DNA of 21,538 bases from Pullilachnospira_A gallistercoris (GTDB lineage Bacteria > Bacillota > Clostridia > Lachnospirales > Lachnospiraceae), in assembly GCA_018712125.1 (NCBI GenBank), contig DVHM01000184.1, forward strand, positions 1 to 21,538. The letters run 5' to 3'. A model generated the notes under the pieces. It did no database searches, was not told the origin of the DNA, and saw only the letters and a list, made by a program, of their open reading frames with translations. How positions within the stretch are numbered: the first letter of the stretch is position 1; each line of letters starts with the position of its first letter. The position numbers were made by a program, and so were the translations under genes. Positions 1 through 6,810 of the stretch are shown in pieces.

Positions 1-16
1 CTCGCTACTGCTTGAT

Positions 17-58
17 AAACTCCGAAACCACAGTGGGATTCGGGGTTTTTATTTTTTT
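17..58 (+). terminator. Intrinsic terminator of an upstream gene outside the window
   Basis: A ten-pair stem (17-26 with 39-48, one G-U pair) encloses a small CCA/TGG inner stem and is followed by a nearly pure T tract to 58. This is the classic rho-independent layout on the plus strand. The gene it ends lies left of the window; the 16 bases before it cannot be identified. Confidence 0.75.
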
Positions 59-82
59 CGGGAGTGAGAGACTCGAACTCTC
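59..82 (-). other. tRNA 3'-end-like fragment (T-arm plus acceptor 3' strand)
   Basis: Read on the minus strand, 82-66 forms a perfect T-arm: GAGAG, loop TTCGAGT, CTCTC. It is followed by a seven-base acceptor-like strand ACTCCCG (65-59) and an A in the discriminator position. No matching 5' acceptor strand, D-arm or anticodon arm is found further upstream on that strand (to about 140), so this is not a complete tRNA. Such 3' pieces are typical scars of integrase attachment in tRNA genes, but chance resemblance is possible. Confidence 0.4.
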
Positions 83-140
83 AACCTTTTGAGAAAATTT
101 CCTGATTTGCAAAAACCGGGATGTTGGGCGGAGACAAGTA

Positions 141-149
141 TGTTATAAT
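141..149 (+). promoter_or_regulatory. Extended -10 promoter for the SCP2-domain gene
   Basis: TGTTATAAT is a perfect extended -10 element (TGn plus TATAAT, hexamer 144-149). The best -35 candidate, TTGGGC at 124-129, is only 14 bases away, so the extended -10 probably carries recognition. The gene starts about 43 bases downstream. Confidence 0.55.
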
Positions 150-192
150 TGGATCAGTGGTATTATAAAATGTGAGGAAAGAGGAGGCTGCT

Positions 193-525
193 ATGACTTA
201 CGAAGAAATGTTTGCAAAGGTAAAGAAGATGTTTGCAGATGCGGATGTGAGTGGTATCGGGGAGCATCTGGCCTATCAGTTCAATGTTACCGGAGAGGCG
301 GCGGGGAGTTTTTACGCCGAGGTAAAGGACGGAAAGCTCTATGTGGAGCCCTATGAGTATTATGATCGTGACGCCATGTTTACCTGCTCGGCCGAGACGC
401 TTTTTAAGATCGCCAGCGGCAAAACGGATCCGATTCTGGCGGTAACTCTAGGCAAGCTGAAAGTGGAAGGGAGTATCGACAAGGCTCTGAAATTGAAGGA
501 CTTGCTGAAGAAGACGAAGAAATAG
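193..525 (+). CDS. Small SCP2 sterol-binding-domain protein
   Basis: This 110-residue protein fits a stand-alone SCP2 (sterol carrier protein 2) domain. It has an amphipathic N-terminal helix (TYEEMFAKVKKMFADADV), a middle beta section (FNVTGEAAGSFYAEVKDGKLYVEP) and the C-terminal run LFKIASGKTDPILAVTLGKLKVEGSIDKALKL, which resembles the family's typical 'G.l.p..a...Gkl...Gd...a.kl' ending. The domain binds lipids or other hydrophobic ligands in a tunnel; the ligand in anaerobic Clostridia is not known to me. The ATG at 193 is preferred because GAGGAGG lies at 181-187. A GTG at 172 would extend the frame by seven residues but would place this ribosome binding site inside the gene. No signal peptide is visible, so it is probably cytosolic. 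It ends 51 bases before ispF and may share its transcript. Confidence 0.75.
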   Translation: MTYEEMFAKVKKMFADADVSGIGEHLAYQFNVTGEAAGSFYAEVKDGKLYVEPYEYYDRDAMFTCSAETLFKIASGKTDPILAVTLGKLKVEGSIDKALKLKDLLKKTKK

Positions 526-576
526 AATTTTGCTGTCGGAAAAAAATCGAAGGAATCCGGCTGGAAGGAGAACAGA

Positions 577-1131
577 ATGAGAATCGGAACGGGCTACGAC
601 GTTCACAGGCTGGTGGAGGGCAGAAAGCTGATTATCGGCGGGGTGGAGATCCCCCATACCCTGGGGTTGCTGGGACACTCGGACGCGGATGTGCTTTTGC
701 ATGCTATCATGGACGCGCTTCTGGGAGCGGCGGCGCTGGGAGATATCGGCAAACATTTTCCTGATACCGATGAGGCCTATCGGGGCATTTCCTCTCTGAA
801 GCTTCTGGAGGAAGTGGGCAGACTTCTGGAGGAACATCATTACGTGGTGGGGAATATCGACGCCACCGTCATCGCCCAGAAACCGAAACTCCGGCCTTAT
901 ATCGGGCAGATGGAACAGAATGTGGCAGATGTGCTGGGAATTGCGAGAGAGCAGGTCAATATCAAGGCAACCACGGAGGAACATCTCGGATTTACCGGGA
1001 GGGAAGAGGGTATCAGCGCCCAGGCAGTGTGTCTTCTGGAGTCTTTTTACGATGGCAGCGCTGTGGCTGCAGATTCCGAGGAAGGTTGTGCCGGATGCGG
1101 CGGGTGCCCGAAAACCGGAGGCGGGTATTGA
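577..1131 (+). CDS. ispF: 2-C-methyl-D-erythritol 2,4-cyclodiphosphate synthase with Cys-rich tail
   Basis: IspF makes the cyclic diphosphate of the non-mevalonate (MEP) isoprenoid pathway from CDP-ME 2-phosphate, releasing CMP, as a trimer with a divalent metal. The signature GTGYDVHRL gives metal ligands Asp8 and His10, and GHSDADVLLHA supplies His42. FPDTD, NIDATVIAQKPKL and the C-terminal FTGREEGISAQAVCLLE block are also present. AAGGAG upstream supports the ATG at 577. The family normally ends near 155-160 residues, just after the AVCLLE strand. Here about 25 more residues follow, with three cysteines in CAGCGGC and a glycine-rich end. The stop codon overlaps the -35 element of the next promoter. 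Other MEP genes are not in the window. Confidence 0.95.
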   Translation: MRIGTGYDVHRLVEGRKLIIGGVEIPHTLGLLGHSDADVLLHAIMDALLGAAALGDIGKHFPDTDEAYRGISSLKLLEEVGRLLEEHHYVVGNIDATVIAQKPKLRPYIGQMEQNVADVLGIAREQVNIKATTEEHLGFTGREEGISAQAVCLLESFYDGSAVAADSEEGCAGCGGCPKTGGGY

Positions 1132-1156
1132 CAAAATCGGGGATTCTGCATAGAAT
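1128..1156 (+). promoter_or_regulatory. Sigma-A promoter for the cysE-cysS T-box transcript
   Basis: A perfect -35 TTGACA (1128-1133), a 17-base spacer and -10 TAGAAT (1151-1156) form a near-consensus vegetative promoter. It overlaps the ispF stop codon (1129-1131). The predicted start near 1163 is just ahead of the T-box leader. Confidence 0.85.
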
Positions 1157-1162
1157 ATGGGA

Positions 1163-1416
1163 AGATAAAAGCGAAGAACGGAAAGAGTAGAGGAGGAAAA
1201 CTGACAGGGAGGACCGGCCGCTGACTGAGAGCCGGTCACAGCGGGAATCTTCGAAAGTGCATCCAGGAGCTGATCCGGCGAAGAGATTTAGCCGGGTACG
1301 TACACACACGTTACGTGTCAGAGCGAGGGCAGAGTGTTTGCCCTAAGCAGAGTGGAACCGCGGAGGAAACTTCGTCTCTGGGACTGATTGTCCGGGAGAC
1401 GAAGTTTTTTTGTTTT
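1163..1416 (+). ncRNA. Cysteine T-box riboswitch leader with attenuator
   Basis: The conserved T-box sequence AGCAGAGTGGAACCGCGG lies at 1346-1363. It is preceded by a stem III hairpin (AGGGCA 1326-1331 with TGCCCT 1339-1344) and followed by a terminator (1367-1378 pairs with 1396-1407, then a T tract). In the putative specifier loop, a TGC cysteine codon sits at 1258-1260 in the context GAAAGTGCA. T-box leaders sense uncharged tRNA: binding favours the antiterminator and lets transcription continue. The downstream genes, serine acetyltransferase and cysteinyl-tRNA synthetase, agree with a cysteine specifier. The exact stem I fold was not computed, and the 5' boundary is set from the promoter. 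Confidence 0.93.
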
Positions 1417-1434
1417 AGAAAAACAGGAGGCAAC

Positions 1435-2136
1435 ATGGGTTTTATCAGGCATCTGAGGGAAGAATACAAAATCATTCGGGATCGGGATCCCGCCATCAAA
1501 AGTCCGGCGGAGGTATTGCTTTATCCGAGTTTTCGGGTTATGCTGAGTTATCGGCGTGCCCATAGGCTCTATGAGAAAGGACACTACTTCTGGGCCCGAT
1601 ACATTTCTCAGAAGGCGGCCAGAAAGACAGGCATCGAGATTCATCCCGGCGCCAAAATCGGCAGGGGATTTTTCATTGACCACGGAACCGGTGTGATCAT
1701 CGGGGAGACCACGGAGATCGGGGACAATGTTACCCTCTACCAGGGAGTTACATTGGGAGGAACCGGAAAGGAGACCGGCAAGCGGCACCCGACCCTGAAG
1801 GATAATGTGATGGTCAGCGCGGGGGCAAAGATCATCGGCTCCTTTACCATCGGGGAAAATTCCAAGATCGGCGCCGGCAGCGTTGTGCTCAAGGAAGTGC
1901 CGGCCAACTGTACGGTGGTGGGTGTGCCCGGGAGAATCGTCAAGAGAAACAATGTGAAGGTCCCCACCAGCGATATGAATCAGACGGATCTTCCGGATCC
2001 GATTATGGAGGACATCACGCTTTTGAAGCGGGAGAATACGCTGCTGACCAACCGGCTGCTGGAGCTGGAGCAGGAAGTGCGTCGGCTGCGTGACGACAGA
2101 GAGAAAAAACAGGAGGTATCCAATGAAAATCTATAA
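1435..2136 (+). CDS. cysE: Serine O-acetyltransferase
   Basis: CysE acetylates L-serine with acetyl-CoA, the first committed step of cysteine synthesis, in the cytosol. The 233-residue product has the N-terminal helical part with RDPAIKSPAEVLL, then left-handed beta-helix hexapeptide repeats from about residue 65. These carry the signatures HPGAKIGRGFFIDHGTGVVI-like, GVTLGGTGKETGKRHPTL and GAGSVVLKEVPANCTVVGVP. It belongs to the short Gram-positive type. The start at 1435 follows AGGAGG at 1425-1430 and lies just past the T-box terminator; an open frame reaching upstream runs through the leader RNA and is not coding. After the beta-helix comes a charged, leucine-heptad tail (about residues 184-228) that looks like a coiled coil. 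The last 14 bases overlap cysS, suggesting translational coupling. Confidence 0.95.
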   Translation: MGFIRHLREEYKIIRDRDPAIKSPAEVLLYPSFRVMLSYRRAHRLYEKGHYFWARYISQKAARKTGIEIHPGAKIGRGFFIDHGTGVIIGETTEIGDNVTLYQGVTLGGTGKETGKRHPTLKDNVMVSAGAKIIGSFTIGENSKIGAGSVVLKEVPANCTVVGVPGRIVKRNNVKVPTSDMNQTDLPDPIMEDITLLKRENTLLTNRLLELEQEVRRLRDDREKKQEVSNENL

Positions 2137-3529
2137 CACCCTTTCTAGGAAAAAGGAAGACTTTGTACCCATTGAAGAGGGAAAGGTCCGCATGTATGTG
2201 TGCGGTCCCACCGTTTACAACTATATCCATATCGGTAACGCCCGGCCCATGATCGTCTTTGACACCGTGCGGCGTTATATGCTCTACAAAGGGCTGGATG
2301 TGAATTACGTGTCCAATTTTACCGACGTGGATGACAAGATTATCAAAAAAGCCCAGGAGGAGGGCGTGAGCGCGGAGGAGATTTCCCAGCGCTATATCCA
2401 GGAGTGCAAGAAGGACATGGAGGCCATGAACATTATGCCGGCTACCACCAACCCGCTGGCTACTCAGGAGATCTCGGGCATGATCGATATGATTCAGACG
2501 CTGATCGACAAGGGATACGCCTACGCCACCGCGGATGGCACGGTCTATTACCGTACTAGAAAATTCGGAGATTACGGGAAATTGTCCCACAAGAACCTGG
2601 ATGATCTGGAGGCAGGCCACCGCAGTATCAATGTGACAGGAGAGGATAAGGAAGATCCCCTGGACTTCGTTCTCTGGAAACCGAAGAAGGAGGGAGAGCC
2701 CTACTGGGAGTCTCCCTGGGGACAGGGAAGACCCGGATGGCATATTGAGTGTTCCGTGATGTCCAAACATTATCTCGGGGATGAGATCGATATCCATGCC
2801 GGCGGAGAGGATCTGATTTTCCCCCATCACGAGAACGAGATCGCTCAGAGTGAGGCAGCCAACGGTGTGCCCTTCTCGAAGTACTGGATGCACAACGGAT
2901 TTCTGAATATTGACAACCGGAAGATGAGCAAATCGCTGGGAAATTTCTTTACTGTGCGGGAGATCGGCGAGAAATACGATTTGCAGGTACTGCGCTTCTT
3001 CATGCTCAGCGCCCACTACCGGAGCCCGCTGAACTTTTCCGCAGAGCTGATGGAGGCTGCCAAGAGCGGTCTGGAGCGGATTCACAACGCCGCGGACAAT
3101 CTGCTGTTTCTGGCACAGCACGCCGCGGATGACAAGATGAGCGACGAGGAGCGCAAGGTGCTGGAGGAAGCGGCAGAGTTTACGAAAAAATTCGAGGCGG
3201 CTATGGAGGATGACTTCAACACAGCAGATGCCATCGCGGCAGTCTTCGAGCTGGTAAAATACTGCAATATGCATGTGGGAGAGGGTTCATCCGCAAAGCT
3301 GGCAAGAGCGCTGTACGATCAGATGAAAACACTTTGCGATGTGCTGGGCATCATTCTCGAGAAAGAGCCGGAGATTCTGGACGAGGAGATCGAGCGTCTG
3401 ATCGAGGAGCGGCAACAGGCGAGAAAGGAGAAGAATTTTGCCAGGGCGGATGAGATCCGTGACCAGCTGGCGGGAAAGGGAATTCTTCTGGAAGATACGC
3501 GAGAAGGAGTAAAATGGAAGAGGGCTTAA
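2123..3529 (+). CDS. cysS: Cysteinyl-tRNA synthetase
   Basis: CysS charges tRNA-Cys with cysteine. The 468-residue class I synthetase shows the HIGN ATP motif at residues 36-39 and KMSKS at 267-271. Zinc-site candidates are Cys27 (CGPTVYN), the Cys of WHIECSVMSKHYLG, and the His and Glu of HAGGEDLIFPHHENEIAQSE. The C-terminal helical tRNA-binding domain ends in RKEKNFARADEIRDQLAGKGILLEDT, typical of the family. The ATG at 2123 is preceded by AGGAGG at 2111-2116, which lies inside the end of cysE. Sharing the T-box with cysE gives joint response to uncharged tRNA-Cys: more cysteine and more synthetase. The 3' end overlaps mrnC by 16 bases. Confidence 0.97.
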   Translation: MKIYNTLSRKKEDFVPIEEGKVRMYVCGPTVYNYIHIGNARPMIVFDTVRRYMLYKGLDVNYVSNFTDVDDKIIKKAQEEGVSAEEISQRYIQECKKDMEAMNIMPATTNPLATQEISGMIDMIQTLIDKGYAYATADGTVYYRTRKFGDYGKLSHKNLDDLEAGHRSINVTGEDKEDPLDFVLWKPKKEGEPYWESPWGQGRPGWHIECSVMSKHYLGDEIDIHAGGEDLIFPHHENEIAQSEAANGVPFSKYWMHNGFLNIDNRKMSKSLGNFFTVREIGEKYDLQVLRFFMLSAHYRSPLNFSAELMEAAKSGLERIHNAADNLLFLAQHAADDKMSDEERKVLEEAAEFTKKFEAAMEDDFNTADAIAAVFELVKYCNMHVGEGSSAKLARALYDQMKTLCDVLGIILEKEPEILDEEIERLIEERQQARKEKNFARADEIRDQLAGKGILLEDTREGVKWKRA

Positions 3530-3948
3530 ATCGTTTTATCCGGGAAAAATTTGAGATTTCCCAGCGGGATATCCGCACCTATTCCCCGCTGACGCTGGCG
3601 TACATCGGCGACGGGATTTTTGATCTGGTTATCCGAACGGTGGTGGTGGATAAGGGCAACACCTCCGCGAATCAGCTCCACTACCACACCAGCCATGTGG
3701 TTAAGGCGGCAACCCAGGCTAGAATGATCCAGTATCTGAGGGAGCGGCTCACGGAGGAGGAGGCGGATATCTACCGGCGGGGGAGAAATGCCAAATCCCA
3801 CACCATGGCCAAGAACGCGACGGTATCGGATTATCGCAATGCGACAGGATTTGAGGCGCTGATGGGATATCTTTATCTGACCGATCAGATGGAGCGCATG
3901 GTGGAGCTGATACAGGAGGGACTGAAGGGCTGTGACATACAGCTGTGA
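3514..3948 (+). CDS. mrnC: Mini-ribonuclease III (23S rRNA maturation)
   Basis: This 144-residue protein is an RNase III catalytic domain without the double-stranded RNA-binding domain, the hallmark of Mini-III. In Bacillus it matures the ends of 23S rRNA in the pre-50S particle. Motifs are LAYIGDGIFDLVIR (acidic residue Asp33), RGRNAKSHTMAKNA and ATGFEALMGYLYL with the second conserved acidic residue. The start at 3514 has AAGGAG just upstream and overlaps the cysS end by 16 bases. Its position directly after cysS and before the rRNA methyltransferase is the classic Firmicutes order, which strengthens the call. Confidence 0.93.
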   Translation: MEEGLNRFIREKFEISQRDIRTYSPLTLAYIGDGIFDLVIRTVVVDKGNTSANQLHYHTSHVVKAATQARMIQYLRERLTEEEADIYRRGRNAKSHTMAKNATVSDYRNATGFEALMGYLYLTDQMERMVELIQEGLKGCDIQL

Positions 3949-3965
3949 GGAGAAAGGTGGAGAAC

Positions 3966-4709
3966 ATGGAATTTGAAGAGACAGTGATCGAGGGGCGCAA
4001 TCCTGTGCTGGAAGCCTTCCGGGCGGGGAAAACCGTAGACAAGCTCTATGTGCTGGACGGCTGCATGGACGGGCCGGTGCGCACGATTATCCGGGAGGCG
4101 AAGAAGCAGGACACCATCATAAACTTTGTGTCAAAGGAGCGTCTGGACCAGATGTCGGAGACCGGGAGGCACCAGGGGGTCATCGCCCACACGGCGGCTT
4201 TTACCTACGCGCAGGTGGAGGACATTCTGGAGATTGCCCGGGAGAAAGGGGAAGATCCCTTTATCTTTCTACTGGACAATATCGAAGATCCCCACAACCT
4301 GGGAGCGATCATACGGACAGCCAACCTGGCGGGAGCCCATGGCGTCATCATCCCGAAACGCCGGGCGGCAGGTCTGACGGCCGTGGCAGCCAGAGCGTCG
4401 GCCGGTGCGGTGGCCTATACGCCGGTGGCGAAGGTTACCAATCTCAACAAGACTATGGAGGTATTAAAGACGCAGGGGATGTGGTTTGTCTGCGCGGACA
4501 TGGACGGGACGCTGATGTATGATCTCAATCTTACCGGTCCCATCGGCGTGGTCATCGGAAACGAGGGGAGCGGTGTCAGCGAGCTCGTGAAGAAGAACTG
4601 TGATTTTACCGCGTCGATTCCGATGAAAGGCGATATCGATTCTCTGAACGCGTCTGTCGCCGCTGGAGTGCTGGCTTATGAGATTGTCCGCCAGAGGATG
4701 AAAAAGTGA
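3966..4709 (+). CDS. rlmB: 23S rRNA (guanosine-2'-O-)-methyltransferase, TrmH/SpoU family
   Basis: This SPOUT-class enzyme of 247 residues is predicted to methylate a 2'-hydroxyl in 23S rRNA using S-adenosylmethionine. The N-terminal substrate-binding domain includes VIEGRNPVLEAF and RHQGVIAHTAAF. The three SpoU motifs follow: LLDNIEDPHNLGAIIRTANL, GPIGVVIGNEGSGVS and IPMKGDIDSLNASVAAGVLAYE. The ATG at 3966 is chosen because AAAGGTGG lies just upstream and the product then begins MEFEETVIEGRNP, as expected. A GTG at 3945 would add seven residues and overlap the mrnC stop. The gene is sometimes called yacO in Bacillus. It lies 13 bases before sigH and is probably co-transcribed with the cysES unit. 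Confidence 0.92.
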   Translation: MEFEETVIEGRNPVLEAFRAGKTVDKLYVLDGCMDGPVRTIIREAKKQDTIINFVSKERLDQMSETGRHQGVIAHTAAFTYAQVEDILEIAREKGEDPFIFLLDNIEDPHNLGAIIRTANLAGAHGVIIPKRRAAGLTAVAARASAGAVAYTPVAKVTNLNKTMEVLKTQGMWFVCADMDGTLMYDLNLTGPIGVVIGNEGSGVSELVKKNCDFTASIPMKGDIDSLNASVAAGVLAYEIVRQRMKK

Positions 4710-4722
4710 TGGAAGGTATCGC

Positions 4723-5319
4723 ATGAGTGCATTTGAACAGATGTCAGACGAGGAAATCATAGCGGCGTACCGCCGGGGCGAGGAGAGCGCCATCGATTTT
4801 ATCTGCCAGAAATATAAGCCTCTGGTTCTGAAACGGGCGAAGGCCATGTTTCTGGCAGGCGGAGAGACGGACGATCTGATCCAGGAGGGTATGCTGGGGC
4901 TTTTTAAGGCGATTCGGGATTTTGAGCCGGAGCGGGGAATTCCCTTTTCGTCTTTTGCCCAGCTGTGCGTATCCCGCCAGATTCAGAAGGCAGTGGAGAC
5001 GTCTAATCGGAAGAAAAATCAACCGCTGAACGCTTATATTTCCATTTCGGACCCCGGGGAGACGGGAGATGGCCTGACGGAAGAGCTGCTGCGGGCGGAC
5101 CATGCTGTCAACCCGGAGCAGATGATGATTGACACCGAGAGCATGGAGCAGACCAAGAAAAAGGTTATGGGGTCTCTCAGCAGCCTGGAAGCCCAGGTAT
5201 TGAAACTGCATCTTCAGGGATATGATTACCATGCGATCGCCCGAAAACTGAACCGTTCGGAGAAGGCCATCGACAATGCGCTTCAGCGGATCCGTCAGAA
5301 AGCCCGGCAGATTCTGTGA
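4723..5319 (+). CDS. sigH: RNA polymerase sigma-H factor (early sporulation)
   Basis: This 198-residue protein has sigma-70 region 2 (FICQKYKPLVLKRAKAMF, then the DDLIQEGMLGLFKAIRDFEP core-binding and -10 segment) and region 4 at about residues 145-198 (LSSLEAQVLKLHLQGYDYHAIARKL, then EKAIDNALQRIRQKARQ, a helix-turn-helix). Region 3 is missing or very short, as in SigH/SpoIIIC-size factors. In Bacillus and Clostridia, SigH directs transition-phase and early sporulation genes, including spo0A and spoIIA. The identity is supported by gene order, since cysE-cysS-mrnC-rlmB-(yacP)-sigH is conserved in Firmicutes. The yacP endonuclease gene is absent here. The start at 4723 follows GGAAGG. No clear promoter is visible in the 13-base gap, so read-through from rlmB is likely. 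Confidence 0.88.
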   Translation: MSAFEQMSDEEIIAAYRRGEESAIDFICQKYKPLVLKRAKAMFLAGGETDDLIQEGMLGLFKAIRDFEPERGIPFSSFAQLCVSRQIQKAVETSNRKKNQPLNAYISISDPGETGDGLTEELLRADHAVNPEQMMIDTESMEQTKKKVMGSLSSLEAQVLKLHLQGYDYHAIARKLNRSEKAIDNALQRIRQKARQIL

Positions 5320-5369
5320 CAGCGATTTTCTGTCAGGACGGATGCGGGGGAAAAGGCCGTGTTCATCGT

Positions 5370-6686
5370 TTATGGCTGCTTCGCGAGATATCCTGTCAGT
5401 TTCCGGTAGGAGAGGAAGGCCGTTACCACCTGACTGATCAGGATACCCAGCACATATCCCTGAAATCCTACTGCCGGGATGGAAAAGTAGATAAAGATCA
5501 GCCTTGTCAGACTGCCGGTCATGCTGATCAGAAAAGTCGCCTTCGTCTGTCCGAGTCCGTTTAAGATGGAGGAGAAGGTCGCGTTCAGAAACAGAAAAGG
5601 ACAGATCCAGCAGAGCAGACGGATGAAATCCCCTGCCAGTTCATTTCCAAACAGAAAATCCCCAACAAAATTTCCAAGAAGAAAGAATCCGAGAGAACAG
5701 CCGAAACCAAGGAGCATGCACAGGAAAAATGCCAGTCGTATGGTTCTGGAGATATAGGAAAAGCGCCGTTCGCCGGCGGCTTTTGCGATCATTGGCAACA
5801 GCATGACGGAAACAGAGTTGGACAGCACGTTGGGAAAGAGGATGACCGGCATGGCCATACCGGAAAATACGCCGTAGACACTGAGAGCTTCGGTGGAGGA
5901 AAAACCGAATGCGATCAGACGCTCCGGGATAAAGGTATTCTCCAGCCCGTTTAAGGTGTTCAGGGATACCCTGTTCAGCGTGATAGGGTAGGACATGACA
6001 GCCAGACGGCGTCCGGCGCTCACAGTGGTTTTCAGGCGCGGACGGGAAAAGCGCTCCAGGGAAATCATGGTCACAAAATATATGGTGGCGGCGATTTCGC
6101 CCAGAAGAAGGCCGAGTGCCGCGTGAGTTTCCCTGAAGGGAATGTTCTCTTTCTGACAGATACAGAAAATCAGGTAGACGCAGAGTACGCGAACGATCTG
6201 CTCGATACATTGTCCGAACGCCGGGATGTTGGCCTTCTGCTTTCCGTAATAGTAGCCGTTGATGCAACTGTGGATGCATTCCAGCGGAATCGCGAAAATC
6301 AGGATGCGCAGAATCGGCGCACAGGATGGCTCGTGAAAGAAGAACGCCGCGATTTTGTCGCAGTAAAGGTAGCAGGGCATAAACAGCAGGCCGCAGATGC
6401 CTAAAGACATCAGCAGGCCGGCGGCCAGGTAGGAGGAAGCGGTCTCTCTCTGCTCGCCGCCGGAACAGGCAGCCACATATCTGGAGATGGAAGTGTGGAT
6501 GCCGGAACAGGTGACAGCGATGCCGATGCTGAGGAACGGCATGGAGAGCTGATAGATCCCGAGCGCTTCGGCACCAATATTGCGCGACAGGAATATTTTA
6601 TAATAGAAGCCCACGATCCGGGTAAAGAGACCGGCTGCGGTCAATATCATGGTTCCAGATATAATCGGGTGTCGTTTGATATCCAT
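5370..6686 (-). CDS. SpoVB-like MOP-superfamily lipid flippase
   Basis: This 438-residue, very hydrophobic protein belongs to the MATE/MOP flippase superfamily (MurJ, Wzx, SpoVB). The N-terminus, with SGTMILTAAGLFTRIVGFYYKIFLSR and then IGAEALGIYQL, is the typical SpoVB/polysaccharide-flippase opening. About 11-13 membrane segments can be picked out by eye. SpoVB is needed for spore cortex synthesis, probably by moving lipid-linked precursors, but the superfamily has many substrates. It is shorter than Bacillus SpoVB (about 518 residues). The annotated start has no good ribosome binding site; I keep it because the preceding reading and family alignment fit. An internal Met13 preceded by GGAACC is the alternative. 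It is convergent with sigH (50-base gap) and divergent from nifS. The neighbourhood of sigH makes a sporulation role plausible but not proven. Confidence 0.8.
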   Translation of the reverse strand: MDIKRHPIISGTMILTAAGLFTRIVGFYYKIFLSRNIGAEALGIYQLSMPFLSIGIAVTCSGIHTSISRYVAACSGGEQRETASSYLAAGLLMSLGICGLLFMPCYLYCDKIAAFFFHEPSCAPILRILIFAIPLECIHSCINGYYYGKQKANIPAFGQCIEQIVRVLCVYLIFCICQKENIPFRETHAALGLLLGEIAATIYFVTMISLERFSRPRLKTTVSAGRRLAVMSYPITLNRVSLNTLNGLENTFIPERLIAFGFSSTEALSVYGVFSGMAMPVILFPNVLSNSVSVMLLPMIAKAAGERRFSYISRTIRLAFFLCMLLGFGCSLGFFLLGNFVGDFLFGNELAGDFIRLLCWICPFLFLNATFSSILNGLGQTKATFLISMTGSLTRLIFIYFSIPAVGFQGYVLGILISQVVTAFLSYRKLTGYLAKQP

Positions 6687-6718
6687 AGGGCAGGCACGCT
6701 TATTGAGAACTTTTGTTT

Positions 6719-6724
6719 ATTATA
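6719..6724 (-). promoter_or_regulatory. Possible -10 element for the SpoVB-like gene
   Basis: On the minus strand TATAAT lies at 6724-6719, 33 bases before the start codon. The -35 position (TTCTGT at 6747-6742, 17-base spacer) is poor. The surrounding CATATAAT is one base from a sigma-E -10 consensus (CATACANT), but I find no matching sigma-E -35. Sigma factor therefore unresolved. Confidence 0.35.
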
Positions 6725-6738
6725 TGCCGCGGATTCGG

Positions 6739-6768
6739 TTGACAGAACCTTCCAGGTGGTGCTATTAT
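6739..6768 (+). promoter_or_regulatory. Promoter for nifS-nifU-mnmA
   Basis: A consensus -35 TTGACA (6739-6744), an 18-base spacer and -10 TATTAT (6763-6768) precede nifS by about 42 bases. It lies in the divergent gap, back to back with the putative SpoVB-like promoter. Confidence 0.75.
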
Positions 6769-6810
6769 CATATAAATCCTATCGAGACACTAGGAAAAGG
6801 AGTGAGCAAT

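Noticed and set aside
59..140. Complete tRNA gene on the minus strand
   Set aside because: No 5' acceptor strand, D-arm or anticodon arm could be paired with the T-arm fragment.
448..1239. Minus-strand frame of 263 codons opposite ispF
   Set aside because: Antisense shadow of ispF; it also covers the T-box promoter and has no recognisable domain.
1315..1434. Upstream in-frame extension of cysE
   Set aside because: It translates the T-box antiterminator and terminator; the proper ATG at 1435 has a strong ribosome binding site.
5317..5335. Inverted repeat TGACAG/CTGTCA at the sigH stop as a terminator
   Set aside because: Only six pairs and no T tract on either strand; too weak to call.
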